The notes under the pieces are model-generated. The model made no database searches and was not told the origin of the DNA. It saw only the letters and a program-made list of their open reading frames with translations. Of a stretch of DNA of 12,820 nt, positions 1-6,400 are shown piece by piece (within the stretch, counting starts at the first letter, position 1; the number at the start of each line of letters is the position of its first letter). This stretch comes from CAYPCH01 sp964409165. GTDB lineage: Bacteria; Bacillota; Clostridia; Acetivibrionales; Acetivibrionaceae. Position numbers and translations under genes: made by a program. The DNA lies in contig CAYPCH010000108.1 of assembly GCA_964409165.1 (NCBI GenBank), positions 1 through 12,820 on the forward strand. The letters are read 5' to 3'.

Positions 1-50
1 CAATGCTACGTTAGTGGCAAAGAGCCCATAAATACTGTGGAAAAGTTGAG
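1..50. mobile_element. Right end of a palindromic MITE-like element (partial copy)
   Basis: Positions 1-53 match 2274-2326 at 51 of 53 bases in the same orientation; the matching stretch ends at the element tip GTTGAG (45-50) plus TTA of the flank. It carries the small hairpin TGCTAC-GTTA-GTGGCA (4-19) and the arm CCCATA...TGTGGA. The left part lies outside the window. The tip is 10 bp past the spoIIQ stop codon, so on the minus strand it forms the 3' flank of spoIIQ and may help end transcription there. Identification as the same element as 2191-2323 is secure; its class (MITE) is inferred from that complete copy. Confidence 0.75.
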
Positions 51-60
51 TTATTAACTA

Positions 61-993
61 CTAATTATTTTTATTAAATGAAGCCGCCGACAAGTAATTT
101 CCCGGGTTTACCGGCTTATTATCTTCTAAGACTTCGAAATGAAGATGCGGTGGCTCTGCAACCTCAAATTTTGCAGTGTTTCCTACTGAGCTTATTACAT
201 CTCCCTGTTTTACCTTCTGATTTGGCGTAACCATATCGCTACTTGCCAGATTGGCGTATATTGTCTTTATGCCGCCGGTATGTTCAACGATTATTGTAAT
301 ACCCAATCTTGGATCATTTTTTATATCCATTACTACACCATCGGCAACAACTTTGACAGGAGAGCCTCTGTCTGCTTTAATGTCTATACCGCTATGCGTT
401 CTCCACTCATCAAGTGTTTTTGAGTAAACAAGTTTATCATTTGCAAAATCATATGTTATTTCCCCGAATACCGGCTTTATAAAGCTCGGGGGATTTGCCG
501 CACTTGATGCTTTAGCTTTATCGTCGGAACTTTTACCATTGCTTGTATTGTCCTTTTTAGGCTCAGTCTTTTTTTCTTCCTTATCTGCTTCTGTTTTTTT
601 CTGTCCGCTTTGTTCATCCGTCTTCTTTGGCTCCTCAGATGGTTCTGGACTTTGAACAGCTGGTGAAGGATCAGTCTTGTCCGTTTTTGTTTTGGCTGCT
701 GCTCTTGCTGCTCTTGCTGCACTTTCTATATCCGGCTCTTCAAGCTGACCCAGCGATAAATTCAAGCTCATATTTTCAGATTCCGTCGAAATATTACTTG
801 CCATTTCCGGTGAAATAATATCCCCATCACTGAAATTACGGGACGTAATGTTGTGTGTAGTAATAAGAGCTGCTGTTATACCTATTACAGTTATGCAAAG
901 AACTAAAACAATGTAAAATCCCTTTTTATCAAAAAAATCCAAAACCTTTTTTTGCGATACTTTCTTATCTGGAAATAACTTTTTAAAATTCAC
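61..993 (-). CDS. spoIIQ: SpoIIQ-like sporulation protein, M23/LytM domain
   Basis: This is a 310-residue single-pass membrane protein. It has a short cytoplasmic N-terminus, one membrane segment at about 25-47, a low-complexity Lys/Glu/Ser/Thr/Pro linker at about 85-168, and a C-terminal LytM (peptidase M23) domain from about 172. In clostridia SpoIIQ is made in the forespore, sits in its membrane and pairs with SpoIIIAH across the intermembrane space during engulfment. The M23 zinc ligands look complete: H200 and D204 in HSGIDI, and H283/H285 in HLHFEV. Bacillus subtilis SpoIIQ is degenerate here, whereas clostridial forms keep these residues. The start is GTG at 991-993, with GGAGGT at 1001-1006 seven bases upstream. 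It lies 79 bp behind spoIID in the same direction, a common clostridial order, and has its own candidate forespore promoter. Another M23 envelope peptidase is possible, but the spoIID context favours SpoIIQ. Confidence 0.85.
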   Translation of the reverse strand: MNFKKLFPDKKVSQKKVLDFFDKKGFYIVLVLCITVIGITAALITTHNITSRNFSDGDIISPEMASNISTESENMSLNLSLGQLEEPDIESAARAARAAAKTKTDKTDPSPAVQSPEPSEEPKKTDEQSGQKKTEADKEEKKTEPKKDNTSNGKSSDDKAKASSAANPPSFIKPVFGEITYDFANDKLVYSKTLDEWRTHSGIDIKADRGSPVKVVADGVVMDIKNDPRLGITIIVEHTGGIKTIYANLASSDMVTPNQKVKQGDVISSVGNTAKFEVAEPPHLHFEVLEDNKPVNPGNYLSAASFNKNN

Positions 994-1012
994 TTATCCC
1001 ACCTCCATATAT

Positions 1013-1041
1013 TATTGTTTCCGCATATGGGAACAATATAC
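1013..1041 (-). promoter_or_regulatory. Candidate sigma-F/sigma-G promoter of spoIIQ
   Basis: Reading the minus strand, GTATA (1041-1037) is followed after 14 bases by GGAAACAATA (1022-1013). This fits the forespore consensus of a GyATA-type -35 and a GGnrAnAnTw -10. spoIIQ is sigma-F dependent in Bacillus and clostridia, so the site is expected. A weakness is that the start point would fall near 1006, at the very edge of the ribosome binding site, giving a leader of only about 13 bases. Confidence 0.45.
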
Positions 1042-1072
1042 ATAAAGGCAAAAAAATTATTTTAATATATAA

Positions 1073-2068
1073 TCATTTTTGTGATTGTTCTATCGCTGAC
1101 AATGATACTCCCTTATAATAGTACTTAATAATTTCTTCATAGCTTCCCCCGTTCTTTGCCAAATTGTTTGCTCCCCATTGACTCATTCCTACTCCATGCC
1201 CATAACCTAATGTCGTTACCACAAGTTCACCGTTTTTGCCTTCCTCCATACTGAAGTTGGCAGACCTTAAGCTCAGAAGTTTCCTAAAATCCGTGCCCTT
1301 CATGGTCACATTACCTATTTCTAGAGTATTTACCCTTCCTCCCACCGTATAGTCCAATACTTTTATGTCCTCAAAAAGCTTTTCTTTATTGATCTTTATG
1401 CCCGTATATTCCTTTTCCAATATACTTACAACTTCCTCATTACTGAAAGCAGTTACAACCTTGTATCCCGGGCATACTTCCTCACCTTCACTTTTTACAC
1501 TTTTAAGGTAGGGAACCTCAACACCATTCCATACATCTTCAGAATTCTCTGTTTTTCCACCGCTGTTTGCATGGAACACGGGGTTTACTACCTTCCCTTC
1601 ATGCATAATAATAATACCCTCTGTCTCTTTTACAGCCCTTTCTATTTTACCCCAGTACTCCTGCTTTTTAAAAAACCCCCATTTGTTTTGTATTTCCTCC
1701 CTATCAATCCATGCCTGGCAGTGTGCAGAGTCTGTGCATATATCGGCACCATTATGAGTATCATTTTGGGGAGCATAAGTTTTATTCATTCTCCCATATA
1801 CATATGTTCTCGCAGCTACTGCCTGAGCTTTCAGTGCTTCAATTTCAAATTCAGCAGGCATTTCTGCTGCCACCACACCCTCTAAATACTGTTCAAGAAA
1901 CATTTCTCTTACTTCATTTTCAGACTTTATGTAAACGTTGACTTTCAAACTCACTTTTTCAGCAGGCACAATATCCTCAATCACCCGATTACAGCTTTTC
2001 ACAATCATCAAGGGCAACAGTATAATTATTATTGTCATCAAAACAAGATACCCTATAATCTTTTTCAT
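1073..2068 (-). CDS. spoIID: SpoIID, engulfment peptidoglycan lytic transglycosylase
   Basis: This 331-residue protein is anchored by an N-terminal membrane segment (about 4-24). It is made in the mother cell and cuts glycan strands as part of the SpoIID-SpoIIM-SpoIIP complex that drives engulfment. Family signatures are the stretch VVAAEMPAEFEIEALKAQAV (65-84), whose E69 is the likely catalytic glutamate, and the C-terminal GHGVGMSQWGA (290-300). H105, C111, H116 and C117 match in spacing the Cys/His zinc site described for Clostridioides difficile SpoIID, which suggests a clostridial-type zinc-binding enzyme. ATG at 2068 is preceded by AAAGGGAT (2074-2081). A candidate sigma-E promoter lies 48-76 bp upstream. 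The length is normal for the family and no damage is seen. Confidence 0.93.
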   Translation of the reverse strand: MKKIIGYLVLMTIIIILLPLMIVKSCNRVIEDIVPAEKVSLKVNVYIKSENEVREMFLEQYLEGVVAAEMPAEFEIEALKAQAVAARTYVYGRMNKTYAPQNDTHNGADICTDSAHCQAWIDREEIQNKWGFFKKQEYWGKIERAVKETEGIIIMHEGKVVNPVFHANSGGKTENSEDVWNGVEVPYLKSVKSEGEEVCPGYKVVTAFSNEEVVSILEKEYTGIKINKEKLFEDIKVLDYTVGGRVNTLEIGNVTMKGTDFRKLLSLRSANFSMEEGKNGELVVTTLGYGHGVGMSQWGANNLAKNGGSYEEIIKYYYKGVSLSAIEQSQK

Positions 2069-2115
2069 TGTTTATCCCTTTTCCAATCCAAATTGTGTTT
2101 TTTACCCACAGATAA

Positions 2116-2144
2116 TAAATATGTTTGTACATCCCCTGTTATTC
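2116..2144 (-). promoter_or_regulatory. Candidate sigma-E promoter of spoIID
   Basis: On the minus strand GAATAAC (2144-2138) is followed after 14 bases by CATATTTA (2123-2116). This is a partial match to the mother-cell sigma-E pattern (about KMATATT, 14-15 bases, CATACAMT). spoIID is sigma-E controlled in Bacillus. The implied leader is about 40 bases. The mobile element begins about 47 bp further upstream and leaves this promoter intact. The match is partial, so the call rests largely on context. Confidence 0.35.
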
Positions 2145-2190
2145 CTAAGAGTAGTTGATGACAAATTTTTAACCTTTTCTTAATTAAATA

Positions 2191-2323
2191 CTTAACTTTC
2201 CCACTTATAGTATTTTGAGGCTCTGGTTGCTCACAAGTTAAGGTCAAAAAGTTTACTTTTTGACCGCGGTGAGCAATGCCACGTTAGTGGCAAAGAGCCC
2301 ATAAATACTGTGGGAAAGTTGAG
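2191..2323. mobile_element. Complete 133-bp MITE-like palindromic element with TSD
   Basis: The terminal inverted repeats are CTTAACTTTCCCAC (2191-2204) and GTGGGAAAGTTGAG (2310-2323), 14 bp with one mismatch. They are flanked by a perfect 7-bp direct repeat, TTAAATA, at 2184-2190 and 2324-2330. Further inward the arms pair again: AGTATTT (2209-2215) with AAATACT (2303-2309), GGCTCT (2219-2224) with AGAGCC (2294-2299), and TTGCTCAC (2227-2234) with GTGAGCAA (2269-2276). The centre is an 11-bp hairpin, GGTCAAAAAGT-TT-ACTTTTTGACC (2242-2265). It is non-coding and too small for a transposase, so it would be moved in trans. A second, partial copy is at 1-50. It sits between spoIID and the divergent deacetylase gene. 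Confidence 0.8.
2277..2292. repeat. Accessory hairpin inside the right arm of the element
   Basis: TGCCAC-GTTA-GTGGCA is a perfect 6-bp stem that has no counterpart in the left arm, so it makes the element asymmetric. The partial copy at 4-19 has TGCTAC-GTTA-GTGGCA, where the single change turns a C-G pair into a U-G pair and keeps the stem as RNA. Confidence 0.65.
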
Positions 2324-2396
2324 TTAAATATCAGAAAAATTAATTCTTTCGACGTAAAATCATTGATTCATTTTCGTAATTAAAATAAAGTTGTTG

Positions 2397-2415
2397 TATA
2401 ATATAGTCTTGGAGG
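2397..2415 (+). promoter_or_regulatory. Likely -10 box and ribosome binding site of the deacetylase gene
   Basis: TATAAT at 2397-2402 is a perfect -10 hexamer, but I see no good -35 at 16-18 bases spacing. GGAGG at 2411-2415 lies six bases before ATG 2422. With TATAAT so close, the leader would be short and would begin inside or next to the binding site. The Shine-Dalgarno is convincing; the promoter is not proven. Confidence 0.4.
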
Positions 2416-2421
2416 GATTTT

Positions 2422-3270
2422 ATGAATTCAAAGCCGAAACACCTTAATTTAAGATTCCCGGAAGGTAAAGAAAAGGCTTTTACTTTAAGTTATGACGACG
2501 GAGTAGAGCAGGATAAAAAGCTCATAGAAATCATGAACAAGCATGGGTTAAAAGGGACATTCAATCTGAACAGCGGCCTGTATGCAAAGGAGGGCACAGT
2601 ATACCCCAAAGGGCAAATTCATCGCAGAATGACCGAAAGGGAAGTAAAAGATACTTTCGCCGACTCAGGTCAGGAGGTTGCTGTGCACTCACTGACACAT
2701 CCGTTTCTTGAACAACTGCCTGTTTATATGATTGCACATGAAATAGTCAAAGACAGGGAAAACCTTGAAGCAATGTTCGGAACCATTATACGCGGGATGG
2801 CATATCCTTATGGAACATTCAGTGACCGAGTTGTTGAAGTCCTTGGAAACTGTGGTATAGTATACGCCCGAACGGTAATTTCAACAAATGATTTCAGAAT
2901 TCCTGATGATTGGCTGCGCCTTACCGCAACCTGCCACCATAATTCCCCTGAGCTTCAAAATCTGGCAAAAAGGTTTGTCGAGGATAAAGTAACCCGGGCT
3001 CCCTATTTGTTTTATCTGTGGGGTCACAGCTATGAATTTGAAGCAGACTGTAACTGGAGTGTTATTGAGAACTTTGCAGATTATGTTGGTAACAGAAATG
3101 ATATATGGTATGCGACAAATATGGAAATCTATGAATATATTGAAGCTTATAACCGTCTCATATTCAGTGTGGACGGCAAATTTGCACAAAACCCGTCAAA
3201 TATGAATATCTGGTTTGAATACTCAGACAAAATTATTGAAATCGGAGCTGGAGCAAAAATTGAAATTTAA
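2422..3270 (+). CDS. Polysaccharide deacetylase (NodB/CE4-like), no signal peptide
   Basis: This 282-residue protein has the CE4 motifs: SYDDG with D25/D26 (motif 1), HSLTH with H89 and H93 (motif 2), RGMAYPYG (124-131, motif 3) and YLWGH with H202 (C-terminal motif). The Asp-His-His metal triad is therefore complete. Enzymes of this fold remove N- or O-acetyl groups from amino sugars or glycans using a divalent metal. There is no signal peptide or membrane segment, so it appears cytoplasmic, unusual for peptidoglycan or xylan deacetylases; the substrate cannot be told from sequence. The start is ATG 2422 with GGAGG six bases upstream. It stands alone, divergent from spoIID, and is followed at once by a terminator hairpin. 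It is clearly different from the CE4 domain of the convergent xylanase. Confidence 0.85.
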   Translation: MNSKPKHLNLRFPEGKEKAFTLSYDDGVEQDKKLIEIMNKHGLKGTFNLNSGLYAKEGTVYPKGQIHRRMTEREVKDTFADSGQEVAVHSLTHPFLEQLPVYMIAHEIVKDRENLEAMFGTIIRGMAYPYGTFSDRVVEVLGNCGIVYARTVISTNDFRIPDDWLRLTATCHHNSPELQNLAKRFVEDKVTRAPYLFYLWGHSYEFEADCNWSVIENFADYVGNRNDIWYATNMEIYEYIEAYNRLIFSVDGKFAQNPSNMNIWFEYSDKIIEIGAGAKIEI

Positions 3271-3309
3271 GGGCTGTTACCAATTTTGTTAGCAACAGCC
3301 CTGATTTTT
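3271..3309 (+). terminator. Terminator hairpin directly after the deacetylase stop
   Basis: GGGCTGTT (3271-3278) pairs perfectly with AACAGCCC (3294-3301) around a 15-base loop. The stem starts on the base after the stop codon and is followed by TGATTTTTA. The T-run is short and interrupted, so termination may rely partly on the stronger hairpin 30 bp downstream. Confidence 0.6.
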
Positions 3310-3365
3310 AGGCCCATTTCCCGAAAGGAAATCCGGCAAAAAGCTTCGGGACTTGATATCCCGAA
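3307..3365 (+). repeat. 59-bp dispersed repeat, copy A
   Basis: This segment matches the reverse complement of 12284-12342 at about 49 of 59 bases by hand, without gaps. It contains a small hairpin, ATTTCC-CGAAA-GGAAAT (3316-3332), and most of the strong terminator stem that follows. In both places the repeat reads in the sense of the gene just upstream of it: the deacetylase here, the transposase remnant at the other site. I do not recognise the family. Confidence 0.6.
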
Positions 3366-3380
3366 GCTTTTTATTTTTTT
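3338..3380. terminator. Strong bidirectional terminator between convergent genes
   Basis: AAAAAGCTTCGGGA (3338-3351) pairs perfectly over 14 bp with TCCCGAAGCTTTTT (3359-3372), loop CTTGATA. On the plus strand it runs into TTTTTATTTTTTT; on the minus strand it also ends in TTTTT. It can therefore stop transcription from both the deacetylase gene and the xylanase gene. Confidence 0.85.
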
Positions 3381-3438
3381 GAATCCACTATGCTTAATGT
3401 AACATCTTTTATCTATAGTTCTTTCTTGTTAAAAGCTC

Positions 3439-3464
3439 TTGCCTCCTTTATTAGGAATGGCAAT
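3439..3464 (-). terminator. Possible weak terminator after the xylanase gene
   Basis: Just past the stop codon, minus-strand TTGCC and TCCT pair with AGGA and GGCAA, with a two-base bulge, and are followed by GAGCTTTTAAC. The stem is about 9 bp and the T-run only four bases. It may act with the stronger hairpin at 3338-3372. Confidence 0.3.
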
Positions 3465-3467
3465 GTA

Positions 3468-6400
3468 TTATTTTTTTAAGCCATTGGACAATATAGTAAA
3501 CAATTCTGCTCTTGTTACATTTTTACCAGGTCTGAATGTATTGTCCGGGTAACCTTCAACAAGTCCTACTTCTGTAGCCTTGGCAATAAATTTATATGAC
3601 CACTGCTGAACATCTTTAACATCTGAGAATTTGAGCTCATTGTCAGATTCACCAAGTTTAAATGCCTGTATGATCATTGTTACCGCTTCTTCTCTGGTAC
3701 ATTCCCTATCAGCTCTGAAGGTATTATCCTCATAACCCTTCAGTATACCGTTTTCTTTAGCTAGAGCTATATAACCTGCTGCCCATGAAGGAATACTGCT
3801 TGCATCAGCAAAATCTACCTTTGCATTATCTGAAGGCTCAAGTCCCAAAGCTCTTACTATTACAACTGCAAGCTCTGCTCTGGAAATGTTCTTATCCGGT
3901 CTGATTGTACCGTCCTCATATCCTGCTACAATTCCTTTGGATATCATATCTTTTATAAATTCTTCTGCCCAATGACCTGCAATATCACTTGCAGCAGGTA
4001 CAGGTGTACTTGGTTTTTCTGTAGTATCAGGTGTAGGTGTCTCAGGTGTTGTTTCAGGTGCAGGTGTTGAAGACGAACCGCCCCCGCCTCCGCCTGAAGA
4101 ACCGCTGCCTGGCTTCTTTGTTGGTGTAGGAGTTGGAGCAGGTGTTGCTGCCTTCTCATTGGTTAAGAGTATATTTCCAAGTCCAGACACATCCCTCCAG
4201 GAATTTCCTGTCGGATCACACCAGATACTTGTACTGTCACGTGTTCCGTCACCGTCTTCATCATTGTTAACCTGTAGGTCAAAACCTAACACAGCTCCTT
4301 CTTTTGCTTCCACTGCTGTAAACGGAATTGCCGCTTCCACAATATATCCCTTGTCTGTCTTTGATGTTGCAGAAACAAATCCTGCAAGCTCTTTCGGATT
4401 ATATGAAATTTCGTTGTCAAAATTGATTCTGATTTGATAATCATCATCTTCATAGTATGTTGTTTTTGCATTGTTCTGGTCTATAAATATTTCTACAGAA
4501 TCCTGTTCATGAGCATTTGAACTTACCTTTGTAAGTAAACTGTCAGTTACATCCGCCATAACATACAGATAATTCTCATCCCAGAGGGTTTTGAATTCCG
4601 CAGTAGCACCTGATGTTCCGTTTACCCATACACCGGTCTCACTTGCATATACGCTGCTCCAGACACTATCAGCCGCTCCGTCAACTACCGGTGTACCATA
4701 TTTTACGCTGATAAATTTTGACTCTTTGTCGAAATAGACAAATCCATATCCTGAAGTATCAGTGCCCAATTGATTTTTGTAATCATTCCAAACAACTGTT
4801 GATGTCAATTTGCCTTCTTCATTATAGTCGTTTACTCTAAAATCAATTCCTATCGTACTTCCCAATGTCAGATTCAAGCCATCAATCGGCAGAGCAACCT
4901 GTACAATATATCCGCTGTCATCCCTTGCAGTATAGGAAACAATACCCTCTATTGCAGTATTGTCTGATTTCACGGTATAATGCTTGTTATCCTCATTTGT
5001 ATCAGGGTTTACATCAAGGAATATTTCAATACTGTCATTTTCTGATTTTGTAATGTCATCCACCTGTGCAAGTATGTAAAGATTGTCATTATCCCATATT
5101 GTTTTAATACTTGCTGTGGCACCTTCAGAACCATAAACGAACTCACTTACAGTTTCAGGTTTAAACAAACTCCACAGTTTGTCGATTTCAGCGCCTATAA
5201 CCGGAGTCCCTTTATAAGCATTCATCTGCTGTTTGTACACGGGCAGACTTTCCGGATTTACCAATGCAGTATAAGCCGGCTTTGCCTGAAGCCTTTTGTT
5301 AAATAGAAGCGGAGCATCTGTTCTTCCTTCAACAGGGTGATTATGCAACCATGTCATTGCGTCATCTGTTCCCCATAAAGTAACAGTGTCCATAATTCCT
5401 TTTTCTGCTTGTTCCTTAAAAATGTCAAATAAATCTTTATATCTTTTTGCCTGTAGTTGCAAAACATCCTGTGTTGTAGCTTTTGTAGGTTCATCATTGG
5501 ATCTGTAAATAGAGATATCCAACTCAGTTACCTGAACCTTTACGCCCAAATCAGCAAATTTCTCAATAGACCTTCTGATTTGACCCATGGAAGGTGAATA
5601 ATTATTTATATGCATCTGAAAACCTACAACAAGTCTTTCTTTAGGAATTCCTGAATCAAGAATACGTTTTACTGTATTATACATGGCATCAAGCTTTCTG
5701 CCATTTGATTCGAGACTATAATCATTTATACATAATTTTACATTATCGTCACCAATTTTGTTTGCTGTTTCATAGGCATATTTGAAAGCAGCCAATATAT
5801 AATCGTCATCAATTCCATCATTGTCCACATCGCCTACTATGGTTCTCCATTTTGAGTCCCTAAGTCCTTCACCATCTGAGAACACTTCATTAACCACATC
5901 ATATGTGTCAATTTTACCATTATAACGCGTCATAAAAGTTTCTATATGGGTTTTAAGTCTCTCAAGAAGTTTCTCGCTTGTAGCCGGTTTTGTTGAGTCC
6001 TCAGGATCTGTAAAGAACCAATCAGAAACCTGATTGTGCCACAATAATGTATGTGCTCTTACAAGCATATTATTCTTTTTCGCAAAGTCAACAATTTTAT
6101 CTGAATCCTCAAATGTAAAGTTTCCTTCGGTAGGCTGAATGGCATCCATCTTCATGCAGTTTTCAGCTGTTACACTTGCATAATGCTTGCTGATATATGC
6201 ACTGTATATTGGTGATTCAGTCATTGCAGGAGTTATAGCGGCTCCTACCGGGAAATATTGATCCCAAACGCTGCGAAGTGCAGTAAGATTCGGGTCATAA
6301 TCAAGAGCATCCCCACCGGTTACTTTTACATCGTCAAGATAAAAATCGATAAGCACACCCTCAGCGGTTTCAAAATATAATGCTATCTCTGTAAGCTCAG

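Noticed and set aside
627..818. Leu-rich plus-strand frame opposite the spoIIQ linker
   Set aside because: It is the antisense of the low-complexity Lys/Glu/Ala linker of SpoIIQ, with no ribosome binding site of note.
2190..2330. Integron attC site, because ACTTAAC (2190-2196) fits RYYYAAC and GTTGAGT (2318-2324) fits GTTRRRY, and copies flank genes
   Set aside because: The enclosed genes are core sporulation genes, no integrase is visible, and the perfect 7-bp duplication outside 14-bp inverted ends explains the structure better as a transposed element. The degenerate attC core is easily matched by chance.
3307..3380. A riboswitch (cyclic-di-GMP, preQ1 or fluoride type) in the two-hairpin repeat
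   Set aside because: None of the conserved cores of these classes is present, and the element lies after genes rather than in a leader.
3953..4159. Gln/His/Leu-rich minus-strand frame over the xylanase linker
   Set aside because: It is an out-of-frame reading of the Pro/Thr and poly-Gly linker codons, whose skewed composition removes stops in other frames.
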